Origin: Polyangiaceae bacterium
GTDB lineage: Bacteria; Myxococcota_A; Polyangia; Polyangiales; Polyangiaceae
Direction: 5' to 3'
DNA: 64,000 nucleotides
Assembly: GCA_025353725.1 (NCBI GenBank)
Contig: JANXOF010000082.1
Location: forward strand, 1-64,000
Shown here: in pieces, positions 8,687 to 16,378 of the stretch
Position numbering within the stretch: the first letter of the stretch is position 1
How the letters are laid out: every line of letters begins with the position of its first letter
Program-made: the position numbers and the translations under genes
The notes under the pieces: model-generated
The model's database searches: none
What the model was told of the DNA's origin: nothing
The model's input: only the letters and a program-made list of their open reading frames with translations

Positions 8687-10351
8687 CTACTGTCCTTCGT
8701 CTTCCTCGTCACGTGGGGCGCCAGCGTCGGACTTTGCGCCCATCACATTGTTCTCGTCGATCTTGATCTCGGATTTCGCAGCTTCGCGGAGGCGCCGCGT
8801 GTAGTTTCCCAAGGCTTCGGCCCTCTTCGCGAAGAGAAGCTGCTGCGTGAACGCTTCGCGCTCCTTGTCGAACTCGTCGCGTGTCGCGGCCTTCTGCTCT
8901 TTCAGCGACACGACAAGAAAACCGTCGTCGGTCCGCAGCGGCTCGGCAAGAACGTCTCCAGCCGTTTTGGCGCTAAACGCGAAGTTCGTAACCGCCTGCG
9001 AGGCCTCGCTCGAGATCGCCGGGATGGTCTCGCCGCTCCGATTGAACGCGCTCGACTGGTTCCACTGGGGGCGCTCCGGATCCGTGTCTGCCGCGAAGCT
9101 CTGCGCGGCGCCCGGACCCGCGTCGACGCTTCCGTCGCGCACCGAAAGCGGCTTGACGATGCCGAACTGCGCTGTCGCGGACTTCGCGGCATCTTCGCCC
9201 GCTTTTCCAGACTTCACATCCGCGATGACTTTCTGGGCAACCTGCTTCGCGAGGTCGAGCGATCGGGTCTGCTTGTACGCTTTTAGGACATCGTCCCGCG
9301 ACGCCTCATCGCGCTTGATCACGTGATAACCGAACGTTGTCTCGACGAGGTTTGGCACCAATTCGCCCGGTTTGACAGATTCGACGGCCTTCTTAAAAGG
9401 CTCGACGAATTGCTCGACCATCTCCCCGGGGTACATGCCGCCCTTGTCTTTGCTGCCCGGATCGTCCGAGAACTCTTTCGCGAGCTTCCCGAAGTCTTCG
9501 CCCTTTTTAATGCGGTCGAAGATCCCCTGCGCCTTGGCTTTTGCGGCGTCCTTGTCCTCCTGCTTCTCGCTCGGAAACTTCACGAGGACGTGCCGAACGG
9601 GCACCTTGATCTGGCCGAGATTTACCTTGTCCTTGGACCACGTATCGATGTCCTTCGGTTCGGTAGAGATTCCATACTTCTCGAGCCAGCTTCGGCGTAC
9701 GACGGCGTAGCTAACCGTCGACGTCGTGCGATCGGTTTTGAAGCGATCGAGTGCCTCGTCTTCAGCGACGCGAACGGGCGCACGAACGAGGTCGCGCATC
9801 TTTGCCGCAAGAAGCTCACGGCTCTGCCACTCGCGGAACTCCGTCGGCGATCGCCCTGTAATTTGCTTTACGAGGCGCTCGTAGGTCTTCATCTCGAACT
9901 GCTTGGTCTTGGGGTCTTTGAACCCCACGTTTACCCTGCCATCGTCGATGCCGAGGCCGCGCTGCATTTGCGCTTGATCGCTCGGCAGACTCAACAGGAT
10001 GAATCCTTTGAAAATGCCGTCTGTGATTTCGTCTTCGGTGACGCTTAGACCGAGACGCTGGGCTTCGGTCGCGAGGAGCTCGCGTTCGATCAAGCCCTCC
10101 AAGACGATGCGCGACGCCGTTGCCTGCTTCATGCCTCCGGTCCCGCGCGAGAAAGCGAGTCGGTAGGCCGCGCGGTGAGCTTTTGGCTCGATGCACGACC
10201 CGGCGACGCGAGCCGCGCACGCCTCGCTTACGGGTCCGAGCTTCTTTCCTGCGCTCGGCCCGAACCCGAGGACGAAGACCAAGATCATGCCGACGATGAT
10301 CACCCCGTAAATGATCGACGTCAGACCCTTTTGGCGGAAGAAGTTAAGCAT
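8687..10351 (-). CDS. membrane-anchored peptidyl-prolyl isomerase (PpiD/SurA type)
   Basis: A 554-residue protein with the PpiD layout: a short N-terminal cytoplasmic part (MLNFFRQKG), one membrane helix at residues ~11-30, a SurA-N-like helical domain (EGLIERELLATEAQRLG), and one parvulin domain at ~245-355 (PVRHVLVKFP, FGKLAKEFSDDPGSKDKGG, TTFGYHVIK). It probably assists folding of exported proteins at the periplasmic face of the inner membrane. The C-terminal ~190 residues have a second, weaker PpiC-like segment (LRTDDGFLVVSLKEQK). The ATG start is clear. It is followed without a gap by an M16 peptidase, and a further minus-strand gene ends 65 bases upstream. Confidence 0.88.
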   Translation of the reverse strand: MLNFFRQKGLTSIIYGVIIVGMILVFVLGFGPSAGKKLGPVSEACAARVAGSCIEPKAHRAAYRLAFSRGTGGMKQATASRIVLEGLIERELLATEAQRLGLSVTEDEITDGIFKGFILLSLPSDQAQMQRGLGIDDGRVNVGFKDPKTKQFEMKTYERLVKQITGRSPTEFREWQSRELLAAKMRDLVRAPVRVAEDEALDRFKTDRTTSTVSYAVVRRSWLEKYGISTEPKDIDTWSKDKVNLGQIKVPVRHVLVKFPSEKQEDKDAAKAKAQGIFDRIKKGEDFGKLAKEFSDDPGSKDKGGMYPGEMVEQFVEPFKKAVESVKPGELVPNLVETTFGYHVIKRDEASRDDVLKAYKQTRSLDLAKQVAQKVIADVKSGKAGEDAAKSATAQFGIVKPLSVRDGSVDAGPGAAQSFAADTDPERPQWNQSSAFNRSGETIPAISSEASQAVTNFAFSAKTAGDVLAEPLRTDDGFLVVSLKEQKAATRDEFDKEREAFTQQLLFAKRAEALGNYTRRLREAAKSEIKIDENNVMGAKSDAGAPRDEEDEGQ

Positions 10352-10416
10352 AGGCAGGCGCCGGATATACCACGAGACCCGGACGATTTTCGTTCCCGGT
10401 TTTTCGGCCGCGAAGA

Positions 10417-10881
10417 TCAGGTCGCGGGCGTGGATTGCAAAACGTCTTTCTCCAGCAGCAGCGCGAACCTAAGCACCGGAAGCGCGTCTTCGACGGTGGC
10501 CACCTCGCGGGCGAAGGACAGCTCGTAAAACGTATCGAGTGTCCGTTCGGGGTCCGCGGGGTCCTTCACGCAATTCACGTTCGCCGAAACCTCTGCGAAT
10601 CCGTGTGCCACAGCGTCGGCACCTAGCACGCGAACGCGCTCAAACAGCGCAGATTCTTCGTCGGATGGGAAGTCCGAACGCTGGCCACGCAAGACGACGC
10701 GCACGCGGAAGCACCCGTTGCTGAGTTGGCCAATCCGAACGCCTGAGTCCAAGATGAGGTTCTCGCGCACGCGCTCCGCGAGGACCACCTCCTCGGCGAG
10801 TGTTCGGAACACCTCGAACCCGCTCGCGACGAGTACCTTCTTGAGCTGTTGAGGTGCGACTTTGATGGGTAAAACGGTCAC
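10417..10881 (-). CDS. hypothetical protein
   Basis: About 154 residues counted from a GTG at 10881, which begins VTVLPIKVAPQQLKKVLVASGF. The frame stays open up to 11109, but the added part is low-complexity text produced by a 9-bp tandem repeat, so I think translation starts downstream of the repeat; no good ribosome site confirms this. The protein has the alternating strand/helix look of a small globular domain (GQLSNGCFRVRVVLRG, EVSANVNC). I recognise no family. It is upstream of the parvulin and M16 genes on the same strand (65-base gap) and may be the first gene of that transcript. Confidence 0.55.
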   Translation of the reverse strand: MTVLPIKVAPQQLKKVLVASGFEVFRTLAEEVVLAERVRENLILDSGVRIGQLSNGCFRVRVVLRGQRSDFPSDEESALFERVRVLGADAVAHGFAEVSANVNCVKDPADPERTLDTFYELSFAREVATVEDALPVLRFALLLEKDVLQSTPAT

Positions 10882-10940
10882 GGTGGTGTCGCCAGGTGGC
10901 GTCTCTGAAGGCGGAGGCGAGAGTTCGGAGCTACGAAAAA

Positions 10941-10994
10941 AGGCAAAAGAGGCACGAGAGGCAAACGAGGCAAACGAGGCAAACGAGGCACGAG
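10941..10994. repeat. 9-bp tandem repeat, about six units
   Basis: Six consecutive 9-base units read AGGCAAAAG, AGGCACGAG, AGGCAAACG three times, then AGGCACGAG. Because the unit is a multiple of three, the minus-strand frame through it stays open and would encode an Ala-Ser-Phe-rich stretch. It lies just upstream of the most likely start of the minus-strand hypothetical gene, i.e. in its leader or promoter region. Confidence 0.85.
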
Positions 10995-11184
10995 CGGCAT
11001 AATGGGGAGTCCTCAGAGGCCCCCCCATTCTGGCGAAAGTGTCCTGTGCGTCAACACCTCCTTTTGTCGCGGCCCTGCTCTTAGCAGCTGCGCAACAAGG
11101 TTCGCACACGCGCGCCGGAGCGGCTGTTCACCTCGGAGGACTTGCGCCAAGCCAATGTGCCTCTGCTAGCCTTCTCGCAGCTCC

Positions 11185-11661
11185 GTGACGAAGAAGCCCC
11201 TTCCTCCTTCAGAGACCGCATCGATTCCGGATGCGCTCCCGGCATCGGTTGTACCACCATCTTCGGCCGTATCTCCGGCGGCAAGGGCGCCTTCGCCCCC
11301 ACCAACCTCACCACCTTCACCGTCGCGCGGACCGAAAGCCCCGAGCGGGGCGCATGCCATGAGACGCGGCGGCGCGCGACGGGAGGTGACAGAACGCGTC
11401 GCCCTGCGAGCCGCCGATGGCGAAGTGTTGGAGGGGTGGGCGCTAAATGTGAGTCGAGGTGGGTTGCGGGCTATCCTCGAAACGAGGGTGATTCTTGGTC
11501 AAAAGTTCGACGTCTCGATCGGTTCAGACGACCTTACGCTACGCCCCAGCCGCGTCGTGTGGGTCCAAGAGGAACCCGACGGGGTGATCGTCGGTCTCGA
11601 GTTCACAAGTGTTTCAGGCTTGTTCAAGTCGGTTCCACCACCGCCCGCGACGGACACTTAG
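11185..11661 (+). CDS. PilZ-domain protein (probable c-di-GMP binder)
   Basis: 158 residues from a GTG at 11185. The N-terminal ~58 residues are Pro/Ser/Ala-rich and probably disordered. From residue ~59 a PilZ domain follows: RRGGARREVTERV supplies the arginine-rich RxxxR-type motif and NVSRGGLRA matches the (D/N)xSxxG motif that together grip cyclic di-GMP, followed by beta strands to PDGVIVGLEF. Single-domain PilZ proteins are adaptor-type receptors. An ATG at 11359 would give a minimal ~100-residue PilZ protein and is a real alternative start. The gene is near a pilC-pilS locus, which is suggestive but not proof of a link to type IV pili. Confidence 0.8.
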   Translation: MTKKPLPPSETASIPDALPASVVPPSSAVSPAARAPSPPPTSPPSPSRGPKAPSGAHAMRRGGARREVTERVALRAADGEVLEGWALNVSRGGLRAILETRVILGQKFDVSIGSDDLTLRPSRVVWVQEEPDGVIVGLEFTSVSGLFKSVPPPPATDT

Positions 11662-11740
11662 GTCCGGTTCGCTCGAGCCGTGGGGGACCTCACCCGCGAA
11701 CGTTTGGGTCGACCCTGCGCAGTGCCGCGCAGTGCCGCCG

Positions 11741-12397
11741 TCAGGAGGCCGGCTTGTCTTTCGCGACGATCTTGTCCTGGAGCTTTTTGACCAGATACGG
11801 GTAGCCCTGACCGGCGGTCGTGAGCATGCGGTGGAACTGGTCGTAGTAGTTTTTGGTCATGCTCGACCCCTCGGTGACGATGTCGATTACGCGGTACCGG
11901 TCGCCGGTGCCGAGGATCACGTAGTCGACCTGGACGGCTGGATCACGGGGCTTAATCTTACTTTTAGCCTCGGTTTTGATCTTCGAGACGTTCTCGCCTT
12001 GGTCTTTCGCGCCGCGGTAAGCGATCTCGTAGTCGCGCGTTTTGGTAAGGTTGTGATGGTAGTTTTTCTCGACGAGCTTTCGCAAAAGGCTCGTAACCTC
12101 CGTGCGCTGCTCCGCCGTGAGCTCATCCCAATGGTTGCTGCATGAGGGCACAGTGGGGGGGCACGGCTTACCCAGGGTCCGCATGGCAAGCTGGTCATAG
12201 TCGACCATGCCGTCGATCGCCTTTCGCACGTCACCCTCGGGGGCGTTCGCTTCGACGAGCTTTTGGATTTGCGTGTGTTCCTTCTCGACGAACGACTTTG
12301 CGGCGTCGACGTCGCCGAACGCCGCACTTGCCACGAGCGTGCACGAAAGCGCCAGTGCTACGCCCGGAAAGGCAGAGAGAAAGTTGTGAAAACGCAT
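11741..12397 (-). CDS. mlaC: MlaC/Ttg2D-type phospholipid-binding protein
   Basis: 218 residues with an N-terminal signal peptide (MRFHNFLSAFPGVALALS...ASAAFG). The mature part follows the MlaC pattern: helical start, DYDQLAMRTLG, ELTAEQRTEVTSLLRKLVEKNY, and a C-terminal sheet with YRVIDIVTEG and YDQFHRML. MlaC shuttles phospholipids through the periplasm between the MlaFEDB transporter and the outer membrane. The ATG at 12397 was chosen because it starts the signal peptide; the longer frame upstream overlaps the histidine kinase gene. The usual mlaFED partners are not adjacent; instead the gene follows pilC and a PilS-like kinase by 59 bases. Confidence 0.85.
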   Translation of the reverse strand: MRFHNFLSAFPGVALALSCTLVASAAFGDVDAAKSFVEKEHTQIQKLVEANAPEGDVRKAIDGMVDYDQLAMRTLGKPCPPTVPSCSNHWDELTAEQRTEVTSLLRKLVEKNYHHNLTKTRDYEIAYRGAKDQGENVSKIKTEAKSKIKPRDPAVQVDYVILGTGDRYRVIDIVTEGSSMTKNYYDQFHRMLTTAGQGYPYLVKKLQDKIVAKDKPAS

Positions 12398-12456
12398 CGG
12401 AATTCGGCCTTTTGGTTGCTTCACGTGGGTTTGGACGCAAGGAAGCCTTGCTCGAT

Positions 12457-13977
12457 TCATGCCGGACGTCGGTCGACCGTGATCCCAGCCACTCGCGACA
12501 CAGGCGCTGAAGGTGCAAGGCCATCGTCGGGGACGGAGTGAGCCGGCGGTCGCGCGACGGCAAGCCCGATAACGAAAGCAGCTCCGCATCCTCGGTCGCT
12601 GTCTCCCGTCGCGGGCTCGCGACCGCGGCGGACTTCGACGGTCGCCCCGACATGCTGATGGTCTGCAATGATTCGGCGTACGACCGCGAGCCCAATTCCA
12701 GCTCCGCCTGCGCGCGTCGTGTAAGAGGCGTCGAAGATTTTTTCGGCGGCCTCGGGCGGAATTCCTGGCCCCTCGTCGGTCACGGTCATTTCGACGCGCG
12801 AGCCCATCGCCTGAACCGAGACGGTGACGCACGTTCCTGCGCCGGAGGCCTGTACCCCATTCCTGACGAGGTTCCACAGTACCTGGCGCATCTGACCGGC
12901 ATCGCAGACGGCAAACATCGCCACCGGCGGGCCACTGTAGCAAACGGTTACATCACCCGACCCGCTCCGCTCCGACTTCGACGCCAGTTCCACGACGTCT
13001 CGCGCGAGTGCCGCAACGTCGACCGACGTGGGCTCGGGCCTCTTGGGTCCTGCGAGGTCCATCATGTCCGAAACGAGTCTGTTCAAACGGGCGGCCTCAC
13101 GATGGATGATGTCGCACAAGCGCCTATCGTCGTCGGTCAGGCCAGGGGCCTCTCTCAGCATCTCGATCGACCCGGAAATCGAGCCCAGCGGGTTGCGAAT
13201 TTCGTGAGCTAAGCCAGCCGCGATTCGACCGAGGAGGGCGAGACGTTCAGCCGCCCGCGCCCGCTCGTTGGCGACTTTGAGCGCCCCGTCCGAGTGATGA
13301 AGGCGGTCTGCGAGATAGCCCGCGAGTAAGGCGACGACGACGATGCCGAGCGCGTTGATAGCGAACGGATACACCACGCCTTGCCACGTGACGACGTAGT
13401 TGGCCGCGGCTTGGTCCGGCGGCGGGAGGATGGCTTGCGAAGCGAACCCTGCACAAACGAGGGCAAACGTGGTGATGCCAGTCACGGCAGCCATGGCGGC
13501 GCCCCGCAACCCGATGAGGATCGCTCCGACGAGGCAGGTGAGCCCATAAAACGAGGTGGCCCCACTGGTGGGACCGCCGGAAACGTAGACGATGACGGTC
13601 CACGTGAGTTGGTCGAGAACGATCTGTGCCTCCGCGAGTCGCTTTAGGTGTTTTCCGCTTCGCAGCACGGCGGCGTTCGCGGCGGCGAGTGCGTACGCGC
13701 CGCCAATGGTTGCGACCACGATCGTTTGGCTGACGGGGTAGCTTCCGAGAGCGCCGCGAAGGTAGAAAAAGACCGTCGCGACAAGTAGGAGGGTAAGAAG
13801 CGCGAGCCGAAAGCCCGTGATCCATCCGAGGCGCTTCGCGAGCCTCGCGTTTGAATCGTACCCGTCGTGGTCAGGCGAATGAAGCATGGGGGCCGTCGGG
13901 GCCGCGGTCGCGCGGTCCCCTGCGGCAAGGTGCCCTGCGGAGGCGTTGTTGGGGGTATCCACCGACGCGGCGCTCAA
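12457..13977 (-). CDS. pilS: PilS-like sensor histidine kinase
   Basis: 506 residues. After a ~40-residue N-terminal tail come about six membrane helices (residues ~50-225), a coiled linker, then HisKA with the phospho-acceptor His in LAAGLAHEIRNPLGSISG-type text, the N box QVLWNLVRNGVQAS, G1 DEGPGIP and G2 GAGIGLAVV of the HATPase domain. Six helices plus a NtrB-type kinase core is the PilS architecture, which controls pilA transcription through PilR. The start is TTG at 13977, supported by GAGGAGG about ten bases upstream. It lies 21 bases after pilC, as in Myxococcus, but no pilR follows; an mlaC-like gene does. The partner regulator is therefore unknown. Confidence 0.82.
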   Translation of the reverse strand: MSAASVDTPNNASAGHLAAGDRATAAPTAPMLHSPDHDGYDSNARLAKRLGWITGFRLALLTLLLVATVFFYLRGALGSYPVSQTIVVATIGGAYALAAANAAVLRSGKHLKRLAEAQIVLDQLTWTVIVYVSGGPTSGATSFYGLTCLVGAILIGLRGAAMAAVTGITTFALVCAGFASQAILPPPDQAAANYVVTWQGVVYPFAINALGIVVVALLAGYLADRLHHSDGALKVANERARAAERLALLGRIAAGLAHEIRNPLGSISGSIEMLREAPGLTDDDRRLCDIIHREAARLNRLVSDMMDLAGPKRPEPTSVDVAALARDVVELASKSERSGSGDVTVCYSGPPVAMFAVCDAGQMRQVLWNLVRNGVQASGAGTCVTVSVQAMGSRVEMTVTDEGPGIPPEAAEKIFDASYTTRAGGAGIGLAVVRRIIADHQHVGATVEVRRGREPATGDSDRGCGAAFVIGLAVARPPAHSVPDDGLAPSAPVSRVAGITVDRRPA

Positions 13978-13998
13978 GAAAGTGTTTCCTCCTCTGCG

Positions 13999-15210
13999 TC
14001 AGTCTGCCTTGATTTTACCTGCAATACTGAAAATCGGCAGGTACATTGCGATGAGAACGACGCCGACGGTTCCGCCGATTCCGACCATCATGATGGGTTC
14101 GATGAGGCTCGTCAGCGCGCCAACGGCGACGTCGACCTCCTCTTCGTAGAAATCTGCAATTTTGCCGAGCATCGCGTCGAGTGCGCCGGTCTGTTCGCCT
14201 ACGCCGACCATCTGGACAACCATCGGAGGAAAGACGTTCGACTCCATGAGCGGACCCGCCATGTTCTTTCCTTCGGAAATTTTGCCGCGCGCGTACATGA
14301 TCGCCTCCTCGACGACCATGTTCCCTGAGGTTCTGGCGACGATCTCGAGCGCATCGAGGATCGGAACGCCAGACGCGAGTAGCGTGCCGAGCGTTCGCGT
14401 GAATCGCGCCACGGCTACCTTTCGAAGGACGTTGCCGACCACCGGACTCTTCAGGAAAATCCGATGGAAAAAGCGTTTCCCCGCGGGGCGCTTGTAGATC
14501 GCGCGGAGGGCGATCGCGACGCCGGTAAAGAAGAGAACGATAAGCGGGAGGTATCCGATGAACGCCTCGGAGACCATGATCACGAGCTGGGTCAGGTACG
14601 GAAGGTCGTCTTCTGAACCCAGGTCTTTGAAGATCGTCTTGAACGACGGGATAACCCAGCCGAGCAAAATGCTGAGAACACCCGTAAAAATAATGAGAAC
14701 AGAACTCGGATACACCATGGCGCCGCGGACCTGGCGGCGTAGCTTGATGGCCTTTTCGTTGTAGATTGCAAGCCGGTTCAAGATCGTATCGAGAATGCCG
14801 CCGACCTCGCCCGCTTGAACGAGGTTCACGTACAGCTGGTCGAAAATTTTGGGATGACGGCGAAGCGAATCACTGAACGTCGCGCCCTGCTCAACGCTCG
14901 CTTTCACGTCGCGTATCACCACGGCGAAAAGCTTGTTGTCCGTTTGGCTGCCGAGGATCTCGAGGCACTGGACGATCGGAAGCCCGGCGTCGATCATCGT
15001 TGCGAAGAGGCGCGTGAACGTCACGACCTCTTTCAGGTCGACGCCCGTTCCGAACTGAAACTTGAACGATTTGCCTTTCTTCTTGATTTTCGTCGGCACG
15101 AGTTGCTGAGACCTGAGACGTGCCTGCACGGCGGGCTCGTCGTCGGCGTCCATCACGCCTTTGCGCAGCTCGCCGGAACGTGCGCGTGCTTCCCAGACGA
15201 ATTCACTCAT
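13999..15210 (-). CDS. pilC: type IV pilus inner-membrane platform protein PilC
   Basis: 403 residues with two repeats of the type II secretion F domain: FTRLFATMIDAGLPIVQCLEIL then MVYPSSVLI, and later FTRTLGTLLASGVPILDALEIV then SLIEPIMMVGIGG. Three membrane helices are evident near 170-190, 220-240 and 375-395. The N-terminal ~60 residues (FVWEARARSGELRKGVMDA) match PilC/PulF. It forms the cytoplasmic-membrane platform on which PilB and PilT act. It is followed by a PilS-like gene, but no pilB or pilT is present upstream; a serine-hydrolase gene begins on the opposite strand so that the two ATG start codons share bases 15209-15210. Confidence 0.93.
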   Translation of the reverse strand: MSEFVWEARARSGELRKGVMDADDEPAVQARLRSQQLVPTKIKKKGKSFKFQFGTGVDLKEVVTFTRLFATMIDAGLPIVQCLEILGSQTDNKLFAVVIRDVKASVEQGATFSDSLRRHPKIFDQLYVNLVQAGEVGGILDTILNRLAIYNEKAIKLRRQVRGAMVYPSSVLIIFTGVLSILLGWVIPSFKTIFKDLGSEDDLPYLTQLVIMVSEAFIGYLPLIVLFFTGVAIALRAIYKRPAGKRFFHRIFLKSPVVGNVLRKVAVARFTRTLGTLLASGVPILDALEIVARTSGNMVVEEAIMYARGKISEGKNMAGPLMESNVFPPMVVQMVGVGEQTGALDAMLGKIADFYEEEVDVAVGALTSLIEPIMMVGIGGTVGVVLIAMYLPIFSIAGKIKAD

Positions 15211-16378
15211 GGCCCGTCAAAGGTTACCGATCCGCGCGGCCATCGGTAAAGTATCGACGGTGCTCGACGCGCGAAGTCCTTTTGACGTTGCTTCCCGAAT
15301 CAAAGAAGGAGGCGTCGCGACCCACGCGGCGACGGGGTGGGCGGTGCGCCGATCCGGTGGGTCGTGGGACCTTTCGGTAGGAGGGGATACAGAGGCGTTC
15401 TTCGATCTCGCGAGCCTCACGAAGCCCATGACCGCGATGGCGGTCGCGCGATCTGGCGTGCTCCGAGGGGCCCGCGTCGGGGAGCTCCTCAAGGTGGCGC
15501 GGTTGACGCCTGTGGAGCACACGACGCTCGAAATTTTGCTGGCGCACCGCAGTGGGCTTGAAGCAAACCTTCCCCTCTTTCAACCGCTCGTTGGGGGACA
15601 ATCGGTGGCGCTCGAAGGCGCGGTCCGCGAAGCCTGCAGCGCGATACGCGCGGACGCCGTGGGAGCCGTTCCGCAGGATGGGTTTGCCCCTCTCTACAGC
15701 GATCTGGGTTACATGCTCGCGGGCGAGGCGATGGTTGCGGCGCTCGGTGCCGCCGACATGGGGGAAGTCGTCCGTCAGCTCGTGGCTTCGCCTCTCGGAA
15801 GGCTTGAAGAGCTTGGGTCGGCACGCGATCTCGAGGCGTATGGTGAACGCGTTGGATTTAGCCGGCGCGTCGTCCCCACCGAGTGGGTTTCATGGCGAGG
15901 CGGCGACGTTCGCGGCCGTGTCCACGATGAAAACGCCTTCGCACTTCGAGGAGAGGGGGCCTGCGGCCATGCCGGTGTCTTTGGTACCGTGAGCGCCGTG
16001 CTGGCGTTTGGTATTGCCGCGTTCGAGGCCATAGCGAGAAAAGAAGGTCCGCTCAGCACGGCCGATGACTTCGGTTGGATGGTCCGCCCGCGACCCGGCG
16101 GAACTCTCCGTGCCGGGTTCGACGGGAAAAGCGAGGGGTCGCAATCTTCCGTGGGGGCACGTGCGGGACCGCGAACGTTCGGGCACCTCGGGTTCACGGG
16201 GACGAGCTTGTGGATCGATCCCGACGCCGAGGCCGTCGTCGTCCTCCTGACCAATCGCGTGTATCCTACACGAAATAACAATCGGATTCGTACGGCACGA
16301 CCGTTGGCGCATGATGCTCTCTTTGGGCTAGCGTTCGCCCACGCATCGAATGTCGACGCGAGTGAGCGTGCGGGATGA
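15209..16378 (+). CDS. serine hydrolase (beta-lactamase/penicillin-binding-protein fold)
   Basis: 389 residues from ATG 15209. The active-site SxxK is SLTK in DLASLTKPMTA, the second motif is YSD in PLYSDLGYML, and HLGFTGTSLW supplies the third (HxG-type) motif, as in class C-like esterases and DD-peptidase relatives. LLAHRSGL is the usual 'HTSGL' signature. No convincing signal peptide, so likely cytoplasmic. The start overlaps the divergent pilC start; a GTG at 15260 would remove that overlap and is possible. The gene ends with an ATGA overlap into the UbiB-type kinase gene, so these two are coupled. Substrate is unknown. Confidence 0.82.
   Translation: MARQRLPIRAAIGKVSTVLDARSPFDVASRIKEGGVATHAATGWAVRRSGGSWDLSVGGDTEAFFDLASLTKPMTAMAVARSGVLRGARVGELLKVARLTPVEHTTLEILLAHRSGLEANLPLFQPLVGGQSVALEGAVREACSAIRADAVGAVPQDGFAPLYSDLGYMLAGEAMVAALGAADMGEVVRQLVASPLGRLEELGSARDLEAYGERVGFSRRVVPTEWVSWRGGDVRGRVHDENAFALRGEGACGHAGVFGTVSAVLAFGIAAFEAIARKEGPLSTADDFGWMVRPRPGGTLRAGFDGKSEGSQSSVGARAGPRTFGHLGFTGTSLWIDPDAEAVVVLLTNRVYPTRNNNRIRTARPLAHDALFGLAFAHASNVDASERAG

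Noticed and set aside
8351-9286. 311-residue plus-strand ORF over the M16 and parvulin genes
   Set aside because: Opposite strand carries two clear enzymes with complete motifs; this frame has none.
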